Assembly (NCBI RefSeq): GCF_000786205.1
Contig: NZ_JROH01000011.1
Location: 1-64,000 of the forward strand
Source: Sphingomonas sp. 37zxx
GTDB lineage: Bacteria; Pseudomonadota; Alphaproteobacteria; Sphingomonadales; Sphingomonadaceae
Direction: 5' to 3'
DNA length: 64,000 bases
In this document: piece by piece, positions 26,722 through 35,181 of the stretch
Layout: the number at the start of each line of letters is the position of its first letter
Position numbering within the stretch: position 1 is the first letter of the stretch
Program-made: the position numbers and the translations under genes
Notes under the pieces: generated by a model
Seen by the model: only the letters and a program-made list of their open reading frames with translations
Databases searched by the model: none
What the model was told of the DNA's origin: nothing

Positions 26722-28557
26722 ATGTGCGGCATCGTAGGGATTCTGGGGACCACCGACGTCGCCGAGCGGCTGTTCGACGGCCTGAAGCGGCTGGAATATC
26801 GCGGTTATGATTCGGCGGGCATCGCGACCTTGCACGAGGGGCGGATCGAGCGTCGCCGCGCGCAGGGCAAGCTGGTCAATCTTGGCCGCTTGCTCGCCGC
26901 CGAGCCGCTGCCGGGCCATGTCGGCATCGCGCATACCCGCTGGGCGACGCATGGCGCACCTACCGAGGATAATGCCCACCCGCATACCGCCGGGCGAGTG
27001 ACAATAGTCCACAACGGCATTATCGAGAATTTCAAGCCGCTGCGCGAGGAGCTTCAGGCGCAGGGCCGGGTGTTCCTGAGCCAGACCGATACCGAAGTGG
27101 TGGCCCATCTAGTCGACGCGGCGCTCGACGCCACCGGCGATCCACAGGCGGCAGTGCGGTCGATCCTGCCGCGACTGCACGGCGCGTTCGCGCTGGCGAT
27201 CCTGTTTCGCGATCATCCCGGCCTGCTCATCGGCGCGCGGCTCGGCTCGCCGCTGGTGGTCGGCTATGGTGCCGAGGAGGACGGGGGGGAGAGCTATCTG
27301 GGTTCCGACGCGCTGGCGCTGGCACCGCTCACCCAGCGTATCGCCTATCTTGAGGAAGGCGATTGGGCCGTGCTCACGCGCGAAGGCACGCAGGTATATG
27401 ACCGTGACAACCAGCCGGTCGATCGACCGATCACGATCAGCGGCGTCACCGGCGCGCTGATCGACAAGGGCAACCATCGGCATTTCATGCTGAAGGAAAT
27501 CTACGAACAGCCGATCGTCGTCGCGCAGACGCTGCGTTCGTACATCCGGCCGCTGGAAGAGCAGGTCGCGCTGCCCGACATGACGTTCGACTTGTCGAGC
27601 GTCGAGCGGGTGACGATCGTGGCCTGCGGCACCGCCAGCTATGTCGGCATGATCGGCAAATATTGGATCGAACGCTTTTCGCGCCTGCCGGTCGAAGTCG
27701 ATGTCGCGTCGGAGTTTCGCTATCGCGATCCGGTGTTGCTGGCCAACACGCTGGGCGTCGTGGTGAGCCAGTCGGGCGAGACCGCCGATACGCTGGCGGC
27801 ACTGCGCCACATGAAGGAAAACGGCGTCACCACCGCGGGCATCATCAACGTGCCGACCAGTTCGATGGCGCGCGAGGTCGATCTGCTGCTGCCCACCCAT
27901 GCCGGCCCCGAAATCGGCGTTGCATCGACCAAGGCATTCACCTGCCAGTTGGCGGTGATGGCGGCGCTGGCGATCAATCTGGCGCGGGCCAAGGGCAAGC
28001 TGGGTGCCGCCGAGGAGCGGGAAATCGTCAGCCATCTGCGCGAAGTGCCCGCCGCGATCAACGCCGCATTGGCGCATGATGACGACATCAAAGCGATGGC
28101 GGGCACGATCGCGGGCGCGCGCGACGTGCTGTATCTGGGGCGTGGTCCTGATTATCCGCTGGCGCTGGAGGGTGCGCTAAAGCTCAAGGAAATCAGCTAC
28201 ATCCATGCCGAAGGTTATGCGTCGGGTGAAATGAAGCACGGGCCGATCGCGTTGATTGACGAGCATGTGCCGCTGATCGTGCTCGCGCCTTCGGGGCCGT
28301 TGTTCGACAAGACGGTGTCGAACATGCAGGAGGCCCAGGCGCGCGGCGCGCAGGTGGTGTTGATTTCGGACGCCGACGGGCTGGCACAGGCGGGCCAGGA
28401 TGCGGTCGCGACGATCGAAATGCCCAAGGTCCACCCGCTGATCGCGCCGATCGTGTACGCCATCCCGGTGCAATTGCTTGCCTATCATGTCGCAGTCGCC
28501 AAGGGTACCGACGTCGATCAGCCGCGCAACCTTGCGAAAAGCGTTACCGTTGAATGA
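26722..28557 (+). CDS. glmS: Glutamine-fructose-6-phosphate aminotransferase
   Basis: A 611-residue GlmS. The N-terminal glutaminase domain begins MCGIVGILG, with Cys2 as nucleophile after Met removal; the conserved TRWATHGAPTEDNAHPH block follows near residue 72. Two SIS domains form the isomerase half: ACGTASYVGMIGKYWIE, SQSGETADTLAAL, and YLGRGPDYPLALEGALKLKEISYIHAEGY. It makes glucosamine 6-phosphate for GlmU's pathway. It begins 1 base after the glmU stop. No glmS ribozyme or other leader element fits in that gap. Confidence 0.97.
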   Translation: MCGIVGILGTTDVAERLFDGLKRLEYRGYDSAGIATLHEGRIERRRAQGKLVNLGRLLAAEPLPGHVGIAHTRWATHGAPTEDNAHPHTAGRVTIVHNGIIENFKPLREELQAQGRVFLSQTDTEVVAHLVDAALDATGDPQAAVRSILPRLHGAFALAILFRDHPGLLIGARLGSPLVVGYGAEEDGGESYLGSDALALAPLTQRIAYLEEGDWAVLTREGTQVYDRDNQPVDRPITISGVTGALIDKGNHRHFMLKEIYEQPIVVAQTLRSYIRPLEEQVALPDMTFDLSSVERVTIVACGTASYVGMIGKYWIERFSRLPVEVDVASEFRYRDPVLLANTLGVVVSQSGETADTLAALRHMKENGVTTAGIINVPTSSMAREVDLLLPTHAGPEIGVASTKAFTCQLAVMAALAINLARAKGKLGAAEEREIVSHLREVPAAINAALAHDDDIKAMAGTIAGARDVLYLGRGPDYPLALEGALKLKEISYIHAEGYASGEMKHGPIALIDEHVPLIVLAPSGPLFDKTVSNMQEAQARGAQVVLISDADGLAQAGQDAVATIEMPKVHPLIAPIVYAIPVQLLAYHVAVAKGTDVDQPRNLAKSVTVE

Positions 28558-28638
28558 GTTGACGGCTACGGCGCGAGCTGGGTCGCGGACAGGCTGATCC
28601 CTTCGACAGCGGCCATTGTCTGGGCTAGAACGCGCGGC

Positions 28639-30309
28639 ATGTCCGATCCTTCCTTTGACCTAGGCGAGCCAGCGCCGCCGCCCAAGCCCGAGGCGTATCG
28701 GGTGCTGGCGCGCAAATACCGGCCGCAGACTTTTGCCGAGCTGATCGGCCAGGATGCGATGGTCACGACGCTGGGCAACGCGATCAAGCGCGATCGGCTG
28801 GCGCATGCGTTCCTGCTGACCGGAGTGCGCGGGGTCGGCAAGACGTCGACCGCGCGGCTGATCGCCAAGGCGCTGAATTGCATCGGGGCGGACGGGCAGG
28901 GCGGGCCGACGATCGATCCGTGCGGCGTGTGCGATCCGTGCCGGGCGATTGCCGAGGGGCGGCATATCGACGTGATCGAAATGGACGCCGCCAGCCATAC
29001 CGGCGTCGATGACGTGCGCGAGATCATCGAGGCGTCGCGTTATTCGGCGGTGTCGGCGCGATACAAGATCTACATCGTCGACGAAGTTCACATGCTGTCG
29101 AAGAACGCCTTCAACGCGCTGTTGAAGACGCTCGAGGAGCCGCCCGCGCACGTCAAATTCCTGTTCGCCACGACCGAGGTGAACAAGGTGCCGATCACCG
29201 TGCTGTCGCGCTGTCAGCGTTTCGACCTGCGGCGGATCGGTTCGGACAAATTGGCGGCGCATTTCGCGCATGTCGTTGCCGCCGAAGGGTTTGAGGCCGA
29301 GTCCGAGGCGCTGGCGCTGATCGCGCGCGCCGCCGAAGGATCGGCGCGCGACGGGCTGTCGATTCTCGACCAGGCGATCGCGCATGCCGGGCTGGAAGGC
29401 GGCGGGGTGCGCGCCGATGTCGTGCGCGACATGCTGGGCCTGTCGGATCGCGGCGCGGTGCGGGCGATGTTCGCGCTGTTGCTGGGCGGTGATTCGGCGG
29501 GCGCGCTGGCGGCGATGCGGCGGCAATATGATCTGGGCGTCGATCCGCTATCGGTGCTGCGGACGCTGCTCGAGACGGTGCATGGCGTGACGCTGGCAAA
29601 GGTGGGGACCGATCCCGACCCTTCGCAACCTGTGGAAGAACGTCAGGCCCTGGCCGACTGGGCCTCGCGCCTGTCGTTTCCGGTGCTGCACCGGCTGTGG
29701 CAATTGCTGTTGAAGGGCCATGACGAGGTGGCGCGGGCCGCGCTGCCGATCGAGGCGTGCGAGATGGCGTTGTTGCGGGTGATCCACGCATCGCAATTGC
29801 CCGACCCCGGCGAGTTGGCGCGCCAGATTGGTGAGGGCAGGGCACCTGCGGTGCCGGCGCAGGCGCAACCGGCGGTGGCCGCTTCGGGCAACCCGGTTGC
29901 TGCGGCGACCCCTGCCGCACCGGCACCCACCGCCCCAGCGCTGCCCGATACGATCGAGGCGATCCGCGACCTGCTGGCCCGCCACGGTCGGCACGCGCTG
30001 GGCGAGGCGGTGCGCAATCATGCGCGGCCGACCCGGATCGAACCGCCCGAGATCGAGCTTGGCGCGCAGCGGCCCATCCCATCGGACTTCGCCAATGATC
30101 TGGCCGATGAACTGAAACGGATCACCGGTGCCCGCTGGCGCGTTACCACCAGCGATGCCCCCGGTGCGCCTTCGCTGCGCGAAGCCGAAGAGGCAGACGA
30201 AGCCGCCAAGGAAGCCGAGATACGCAATTCCCCCGTCGTCGCAGCCGCGCTTGCCGCCTTTCCCGGCGCAAGACTGTTGGGCGTCACCACCAATCGGAGT
30301 GCAGGATGA
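28639..30309 (+). CDS. dnaX: DNA polymerase III subunits gamma/tau
   Basis: A 556-residue clamp-loader ATPase. It shows RKYRPQTFAELIGQ, Walker A GVRGVGKTST, a four-cysteine zinc module, the DEVHMLS Walker B, and the SRC arginine finger. The C-terminal third has an Ala/Pro-rich linker and a tau-type domain ending near residue 530. No obvious slippery A-run for frameshifting was seen. It overlaps ebfC by 4 nt, a widespread dnaX-ybaB pairing. Confidence 0.96.
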   Translation: MSDPSFDLGEPAPPPKPEAYRVLARKYRPQTFAELIGQDAMVTTLGNAIKRDRLAHAFLLTGVRGVGKTSTARLIAKALNCIGADGQGGPTIDPCGVCDPCRAIAEGRHIDVIEMDAASHTGVDDVREIIEASRYSAVSARYKIYIVDEVHMLSKNAFNALLKTLEEPPAHVKFLFATTEVNKVPITVLSRCQRFDLRRIGSDKLAAHFAHVVAAEGFEAESEALALIARAAEGSARDGLSILDQAIAHAGLEGGGVRADVVRDMLGLSDRGAVRAMFALLLGGDSAGALAAMRRQYDLGVDPLSVLRTLLETVHGVTLAKVGTDPDPSQPVEERQALADWASRLSFPVLHRLWQLLLKGHDEVARAALPIEACEMALLRVIHASQLPDPGELARQIGEGRAPAVPAQAQPAVAASGNPVAAATPAAPAPTAPALPDTIEAIRDLLARHGRHALGEAVRNHARPTRIEPPEIELGAQRPIPSDFANDLADELKRITGARWRVTTSDAPGAPSLREAEEADEAAKEAEIRNSPVVAAALAAFPGARLLGVTTNRSAG

Positions 30310-30629
30310 AGAACCTCGAAGACATCATGGCCATGGCGCAGAACGTCCAGGCCGAATTGGAAAAGGCGCAGGCGAGCCTCGACACGATCGAGGTCGAAGG
30401 CGTGTCGGGCGGCGGGCTGGTCAAGGTGCGTGCCAGCGCCAAGGGGCGGATCATCGGCGTCGACATCGACGAGTCGCTGCTTGCTCCGTCGGAGAAGGGC
30501 ATCGTCGAGGATCTGGTCGCAGCGGCACTGAACGATGCGCGCGCGCGGGCGGATGCGGCCTCTTCGGCGGAGATGTCGAAGCTGACCGCGGGCATGCCGC
30601 TGCCGCCGGGGTTCAAGCTGCCGTTCTAA
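30306..30629 (+). CDS. ebfC: YbaB/EbfC nucleoid-associated protein
   Basis: A 107-residue YbaB/EbfC family DNA-binding protein with the usual length and the blocks IMAMAQNVQAELEKAQ, VSGGGLVKVRASAKG and MSKLTAGMPLPPGFKLPF. It forms tweezer-like dimers that bind DNA. The start overlaps the dnaX stop by 4 nt. recR does not follow within the window; a large palindrome follows instead. Confidence 0.93.
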   Translation: MKNLEDIMAMAQNVQAELEKAQASLDTIEVEGVSGGGLVKVRASAKGRIIGVDIDESLLAPSEKGIVEDLVAAALNDARARADAASSAEMSKLTAGMPLPPGFKLPF

Positions 30630-30669
30630 AACAAGAATGGGTTTGAGCTGATCCGTCGATCGTTTCTTT

Positions 30670-30740
30670 GTCATTCCCGCGAAGGCGGGAATCCATAACC
30701 ACCGCACTGGCGTATGGATTCCCGCCTTCGCGGGAATGAC
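30670..30740. repeat. Paired REP-like palindrome
   Basis: Two 28-bp arms (30670-30697 and 30713-30740) are perfect inverted copies around a 15-bp centre. Each arm is itself nearly palindromic (attcccgc, then gcgggaat across a gaag loop). This GTCATTCCCGCGAAGGCGGG type of intergenic unit is common in sphingomonads and other proteobacteria. It lies after ebfC, about 115 bp before the next gene, and may terminate or stabilise transcripts. The rest of the 225-bp gap shows nothing else clear. Confidence 0.85.
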
Positions 30741-30854
30741 GAAAGCGATGGCGAGCATTATGCTCTAAGGCCGGCGGACCGAACGTTTCACAACGGGAAC
30801 AATAGCTTGTCCCTCGTCGTTTATCGCGTCTGACTTACCAGAGGGACGCGATAC

Positions 30855-31103
30855 ATGACCGAGGAACGGACGACGGAAACCCGCGCGCCGCACACCACCA
30901 CCACCGTGATCGAGCGGCGCGGTGGTGGCGGCACGATTTTGATCGGCGTCGCGCTGCTGATCGCGGTCGTTGTCGGTGCTTATTTCCTGATGAACCAGAG
31001 CCGCAACGACGCGATCAAGACCGACGCCATCAGTGGTGCCGCCGATGCGGTGAAGGACGGGGCCACGGCAGTCGGCGATGCGGCCAAGAAGACGGTGGAA
31101 TAA
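30855..31103 (+). CDS. Small single-pass membrane protein
   Basis: An 82-residue protein with GAGGGA ribosome-site-like sequence upstream. A Thr/Glu-rich cytosolic N-terminus with four Thr in a row leads to a membrane segment (ILIGVALLIAVVVGAYFLM, about residues 34-52), then an amphipathic Ala/Asp/Lys-rich tail with AADAVKDGATAVGDAAKK. Such tails resemble LEA or YtxH-like stress proteins. Function not recognised. It converges on mtgA. Confidence 0.7.
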   Translation: MTEERTTETRAPHTTTTVIERRGGGGTILIGVALLIAVVVGAYFLMNQSRNDAIKTDAISGAADAVKDGATAVGDAAKKTVE

Positions 31104-31124
31104 AATAAGCGATCGGGGGCTGGG

Positions 31125-31886
31125 CTAGCGCAGGCAGCTATCCAGCCCCTGTCGCCGCACGACCCCGATCCGCGACTGTATCGAGCGGGCGTAGCGCCGG
31201 GTGAAGCCGGTAGGGGAGACCCCGGCGCGTTTCTTGGGCAGCGGCAGTACGGCAGCAATCTGCGCGGCTTCGCGCTCGGACAGCGTTGCCGCCCCGTGGC
31301 CGAAATATCGCCGCGCGCCAGCCTCGGCCCCATAGGTCCCAATGCCGGTTTCGGCGACATTCAGATAGACTTCCATGATCCGCCGCTTGCCCCAGATGGT
31401 CTCGATCAACAGGGTAAACCACGCCTCGAGCGCTTTGCGGACATAGCCACCGCCCTGCCACAGGAACACGTTCTTCGCAGTCTGCTGACTGATGGTCGAA
31501 CCGCCACGGATTCGCCCGCCCTTGGCATTGCGGACAACCGCCGCGCCGATCGCCTGATAATCGAAGCCGCTGTGCGAACAGAAGCGCGAATCCTCGCCGC
31601 CGATGGCAGCGCGCGCCATGTCGGCGTCGATCGCCGATAGCGGCTCCCAATCCTTGGTAACGCTGCGACCGGCAAAAACGTCGCCCATCATGGTCAGGGT
31701 GAAAGGCGGCGGCACGAAGCGGAAGATCACCACGAGCAGCAGCGACACGAGCACGAAGCCGATGATCAGCTTGATCAGCCAACCCAGCAGCCGCTTGCCG
31801 ATCGGTTTACTGGAACGCGAAACGCCGGCCATGGGGGATCGCCCCGGGCCGGCGCTGCGCCGTTTGTTGGTGGTACGAATGCTCAC
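31125..31886 (-). CDS. mtgA: Monofunctional peptidoglycan transglycosylase
   Basis: A 253-residue GT51 glycosyltransferase. A basic N-terminus and single membrane anchor (about residues 33-57) precede the catalytic domain. The catalytic Glu is in GGEDSRFCSHSGFD; GGSTISQQTAKN, GKRRIMEVYLNVAETG and GAEAGARRYFG are the other family motifs. It polymerises lipid II glycan strands without a transpeptidase domain. A downstream ATG near residue 19 is an alternative start. Confidence 0.94.
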   Translation of the reverse strand: MSIRTTNKRRSAGPGRSPMAGVSRSSKPIGKRLLGWLIKLIIGFVLVSLLLVVIFRFVPPPFTLTMMGDVFAGRSVTKDWEPLSAIDADMARAAIGGEDSRFCSHSGFDYQAIGAAVVRNAKGGRIRGGSTISQQTAKNVFLWQGGGYVRKALEAWFTLLIETIWGKRRIMEVYLNVAETGIGTYGAEAGARRYFGHGAATLSEREAAQIAAVLPLPKKRAGVSPTGFTRRYARSIQSRIGVVRRQGLDSCLR

Positions 31887-31905
31887 CCGATCGACGATTG
31901 CCCGA

Positions 31906-32811
31906 TCAGTTGAAGGCGAGCAACCGCTTCTCGCCTGCCAGGCGCATCATGCCCTTTTGCAGCTTTTCGAATGCGCGCACTTCGATCTGGCGCACCCGCT
32001 CGCGCGACACGCCATAGACCTGGCTCAATTCCTCAAGCGTCTTGGGATCGTCGGTTAGCCGCCGCTCGGTCAGGATATGCTTTTCGCGCTCGTTCAGGTC
32101 GTCCATCGCCTCGATCAACATCGTGTGCCGGACATCGGCTTCCTGCGCCTCGGCGACCCGCTCATCCTGCAATGGCTGGTCATCGGCGAGCCAATCCTGC
32201 CACTGGCTTTCCGAATCCTCACGCATCGGCACGTTGAGCGAGGTGTCGCCGCCCATCGCCATGCGGCGATTCATGCTGGTGACTTCGTCCTGCGTGACGC
32301 CCAGATCCTTGGCGATCTTTGCAAGGTCGTCGGGACGCAGATCGCCGTCCTCGAACGCATCGAGCTTGGCCTTCATCCGCCGCAGGTTGAAGAACAGCTT
32401 CTTTTGCGCGGCGGTGGTGCCCATTTTCACCAGGCTCCACGACCGCAGGATATATTCCTGGATCGAGGCGCGGATCCACCACATCGCATAGGTGGCGAGG
32501 CGGAAGCCGCGATCGGGCTCGAACTTCTTCACGCCCTGCATCAAACCGATATTGCCCTCGGAGATCAATTCGGACACCGGCAGGCCATAGCCGCGATAGC
32601 CCATCGCGATCTTTGCCACGAGCCGCAGATGCGAAGTGACGAGTTGCGCCGCTGCCTCGGGATCCTGATGCTCCTGAAAGCGCTTGGCGAGCATGTACTC
32701 GCGTTCAGGCGCCAGGATCGGAAATTTCTTGATCTCGGAAAGATAGCGGTTGAGGCTGGCCTCGCCGCCCAGGGCGGGAACCGTTGCGGGCACGTTGCTG
32801 CCGATTGCCAT
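31906..32811 (-). CDS. rpoH: RNA polymerase heat-shock sigma factor RpoH
   Basis: A 301-residue sigma-32 factor. ATG 32811 follows a GGGAGA site. Region 2 has NIGLMQGVKKFEPDRGFRLATYAMWWIRASIQEYIL; the RpoH box, (Q)KKLFFNLRR, specific to sigma-32, lies near residue 138; region 4 ends with ERRLTDDPKTLEELSQVYGVS and a helix-turn-helix (RERVRQIE). It directs heat-shock transcription. Alphaproteobacteria often have more than one RpoH; this is the only one in the window. Confidence 0.96.
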   Translation of the reverse strand: MAIGSNVPATVPALGGEASLNRYLSEIKKFPILAPEREYMLAKRFQEHQDPEAAAQLVTSHLRLVAKIAMGYRGYGLPVSELISEGNIGLMQGVKKFEPDRGFRLATYAMWWIRASIQEYILRSWSLVKMGTTAAQKKLFFNLRRMKAKLDAFEDGDLRPDDLAKIAKDLGVTQDEVTSMNRRMAMGGDTSLNVPMREDSESQWQDWLADDQPLQDERVAEAQEADVRHTMLIEAMDDLNEREKHILTERRLTDDPKTLEELSQVYGVSRERVRQIEVRAFEKLQKGMMRLAGEKRLLAFN

Positions 32812-32876
32812 AACCAAATCTCCCTCAGTAGGGCAATATCGCCGCGCGGGGCTGCGCGGACAATATCACCATAAGA

Positions 32877-33833
32877 CTATACGTGAAGTGCCGTGAACAG
32901 TTCCTGCATGTCGCCGGGCATTTCGCTATCAAACGCCAAAGCGATACTTGTCACCGGATGAATGAACCCCAGCCGGGCGGCATGCAACGCCTGTCGCCGG
33001 AAACCCATGGTTTCCAGCATCGGGCGATGCACCGCCTTACTCCTGCCATACACCGGGTCGCCCAGCAATCCATGACCGATCGAGGTCATGTGAACCCGCA
33101 CCTGATGGGTGCGTCCGGTTTCCAGGCGACATTCGATCAGCGAGGCATCGCGCAGCAGCTTGAGCAAGCGATAATGCGTCACCGCGCGCTTGCCGCCCTG
33201 TACGATGGCGATCATCTTGCGGTTGGCCGAGGATCGGGCGAGCGGCGCATCGACCGTGCCGGTGGCCGGATTGGGCCGCCCCGCGACGATCGCGCGATAG
33301 CGGCGATCGATGCTGTGGTCCTTGAACTGGCGGGCAAGTCCTTCGTGCGCTCGGTCGGTCTTGGCGGCGACCATCAACCCCGACGTGTCCTTGTCGATGC
33401 GATGGACGATGCCGGGGCGCGCGACTCCGCCGATCCCCGAAAGCTGACCCGCGCAATGATGCAGCAGCGCGTTGACCAGCGTGCCGTCGGGATTGCCCGC
33501 GGCAGGATGCACGACCAGGCCGGCTGGCTTGTCGATCACGATCAGCGATTCGTCCTCGTACACGACGACCAGCGACAAATCCTGCGCCTGCGCTTCCGCC
33601 GGGGTCGGTTCGGGAATGCTGATGGTGAATTGCGACCCCGCCACCGCCTTGCGCGAAGGATCTACTGCAGGGACGCCGGCGCCGTCGAACACATGGCCCG
33701 CGGCCAGCAACGCCTTCAACCGCTCGCGTGACAGGGTGGGTACCGCTTGCGCCAGGGCACGATCGAGCCGCCAGCCATTGGCTGCGTCTGCGATGTGTGC
33801 ATCTATGGTGGAAACCCCCCGGCTCATTGTCAT
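32877..33833 (-). CDS. rluD: 23S rRNA pseudouridine synthase RluD-type
   Basis: A 318-residue RluA/RluD-family pseudouridine synthase. An S4-like N-terminal domain (WRLDRALAQAVPTLSRERLKALLAAGHV) precedes the catalytic domain with the essential Asp in HRIDKDTSGLMV, and ETGRTHQVRVHM. RluD isomerises uridines 1911, 1915 and 1917 in helix 69; exact sites here are inferred. ATGs at 33833 and 33827 are both possible. It is divergent from the JAMM gene with only 11 bp between starts. Confidence 0.92.
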   Translation of the reverse strand: MTMSRGVSTIDAHIADAANGWRLDRALAQAVPTLSRERLKALLAAGHVFDGAGVPAVDPSRKAVAGSQFTISIPEPTPAEAQAQDLSLVVVYEDESLIVIDKPAGLVVHPAAGNPDGTLVNALLHHCAGQLSGIGGVARPGIVHRIDKDTSGLMVAAKTDRAHEGLARQFKDHSIDRRYRAIVAGRPNPATGTVDAPLARSSANRKMIAIVQGGKRAVTHYRLLKLLRDASLIECRLETGRTHQVRVHMTSIGHGLLGDPVYGRSKAVHRPMLETMGFRRQALHAARLGFIHPVTSIALAFDSEMPGDMQELFTALHV

Positions 33834-33844
33834 ATTATAGGTCG

Positions 33845-34273
33845 GTGCAGCACATTGGGATTACAAGTTCGGCCCTGGCGGTCATTCACGCGGCAGCGGC
33901 GGAAACGCCCGCTGTCGAGGTATGCGGTTTGTTGATCGGCGATACCGTGATCGCGCTGGCAGTCCAGACCCCAAATGTCGCAGCCGAGCCTGCCCGCACC
34001 TTTGAAATCGATCCGGCGGCACTGTTCGCTGCGCTCAAGGTCGAGCGCGCCGGGGGGCCGCGTGTGCTTGGTTATTGGCATTCGCATCCGAGCGGCGATA
34101 CCAGGCCATCGGCAACCGATGCGGCGATGGCGGCGGCGGACGGTCGTATCTGGATTATCGTTGCGGCAAACCAAGTATCGGCTTGGACCGCAACGGCGGG
34201 CGGCGCGGTCGAGGGTTGTTTCGATGCCGTCGAACTGGTTATGATGAGCGACCAACGCTTGCTTGCGACTTGA
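33845..34273 (+). CDS. M67 (JAMM) metallopeptidase
   Basis: A 142-residue JAB1/MPN/Mov34 domain protein with GTG start at 33845. The full JAMM zinc motif is present: Glu25 (VEVCGLL), His79 and His81 in GYWHSHP, then x7-S-x2-D ending at Asp92. In bacteria such proteins cut C-terminal tails from ubiquitin-like sulfur carriers or other isopeptides. No ubiquitin-like gene is adjacent; MoaD at 9 kb is the nearest carrier. The substrate is unknown. It precedes chpT on the same strand by 42 bp. Confidence 0.88.
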   Translation: MQHIGITSSALAVIHAAAAETPAVEVCGLLIGDTVIALAVQTPNVAAEPARTFEIDPAALFAALKVERAGGPRVLGYWHSHPSGDTRPSATDAAMAAADGRIWIIVAANQVSAWTATAGGAVEGCFDAVELVMMSDQRLLAT

Positions 34274-34315
34274 CCGCGCCTGCGCCACAAGGCGGCAACC
34301 CCACGGAGCCATGCT

Positions 34316-34960
34316 TTGGATATTTCCCCGACCGAATTTGCGAGCCTGCTGTGTTCGCGACTATGCCATGATTTGCTGAGCCCGGTTGGCGCGCTCAACA
34401 ACGGGCTTGAATTGCTTGCCGATGAAAATGATCCCGAAATGCGGGCGCGCTGCATGGAGTTGCTGGCGGAAAGCGCGCGGGCATCGGCCAACAAGCTGAA
34501 GTTTTTCCGTCTGGCCTTTGGCGCGGCGGGCGGTTTCGGCGAGACCATCGACACGCGCGAGGCACATGCCGCGATCGAGGGATTGTTCGCCGATAACCAG
34601 CGGTTGACCATCGGCTGGATGGTCGACGCGCCGGTGCTGCCCAAGCATGCGATCAAGGTGTTGATGAATCTGGCGCTGATCGCCGGCGACGCGCTGATCC
34701 GTGGCGGACGGCTGGATGTCGGTGCCGAGGTGACTGAGGACCGGGTCGAGATCGTCGTCCGCGCCGATGGTGCGCGGATCGTGCTCGACCCCGAATTACG
34801 CAACGCCCTGGAAGGCGGAGTTGCCGAAGCCGATGTGACTCCGCGCTCGGCCGCTGCGTATCTGGTACGATCGCTGGTCGATCAGGGTGGCGGCGATCTG
34901 CAGGTTTCGCCCGCCGACGCCGAAATTCTGTTGTTCGGCGCATCGTTTCGCACGCGCTAG
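34316..34960 (+). CDS. chpT: Histidine phosphotransferase ChpT
   Basis: A 214-residue ChpT-type protein that relays phosphate from CckA to CtrA and CpdR in alphaproteobacterial cell-cycle and motility control. The phosphorylated histidine is His18 in LCSRLCHDLLSPVGALNNG; a degenerate histidine-kinase-like ATPase fold follows. The start is a TTG at 34316; the nearby ATG at 34311 is out of frame. The stop codon lies inside the left arm of a large hairpin repeat. Position before the che genes fits motility control. Confidence 0.9.
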   Translation: MDISPTEFASLLCSRLCHDLLSPVGALNNGLELLADENDPEMRARCMELLAESARASANKLKFFRLAFGAAGGFGETIDTREAHAAIEGLFADNQRLTIGWMVDAPVLPKHAIKVLMNLALIAGDALIRGGRLDVGAEVTEDRVEIVVRADGARIVLDPELRNALEGGVAEADVTPRSAAAYLVRSLVDQGGGDLQVSPADAEILLFGASFRTR

Positions 34961-35032
34961 TGGTCCGATTCTGACATTTGCTACCCCCTTCGGCTTAGTC
35001 AGGAGCAAATGTCAGAATCTCCAGGACCACTA
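34958..35032. repeat. Large hairpin repeat, copy 1
   Basis: Left arm 34958-34982 (tagtggtccgattctgaca...) pairs with 35004-35032; the right arm has 4 extra bases. The first three bases of the left arm are the chpT TAG stop. Arms share the pattern TAGTGG-n-GATTyTGACATTyGC with copy 2. Confidence 0.8.
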
Positions 35033-35046
35033 AAAAACATTTGATT

Positions 35047-35125
35047 CTAGTGGATTTTATGATTTTGACATTCGCAGCGAGAGCGTGCCGCAGGCGGGAT
35101 GCGAATGTCAAAATCAATCCACTAG
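35047..35125. repeat. Large hairpin repeat, copy 2
   Basis: Left arm 35047-35076 (ctagtggattttatgatttt...) pairs with 35100-35125; the left arm carries a 4-base bulge (ttat). The loop of about 23 bp is GC-rich. It lies 14 bp after copy 1 and 57 bp before cheA. It may serve as a bidirectional terminator or a non-autonomous palindromic element. Confidence 0.8.
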
Positions 35126-35181
35126 GCTAACTTGCTCTTAACCCAGAGAGGTCATGACTGCTCTACCGACTGCGGGGGCAC

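Noticed and set aside
25284..26753. Long open frame antisense to glmU
   Set aside because: Shadow frame; glmU motifs are complete on the plus strand.
28558..28638. SRP RNA or other small RNA before dnaX
   Set aside because: Only 81 bp, no conserved core; more likely the dnaX promoter region.
30670..30740. CRISPR repeats
   Set aside because: There are only two arms, in inverted rather than direct orientation, with no spacer series.
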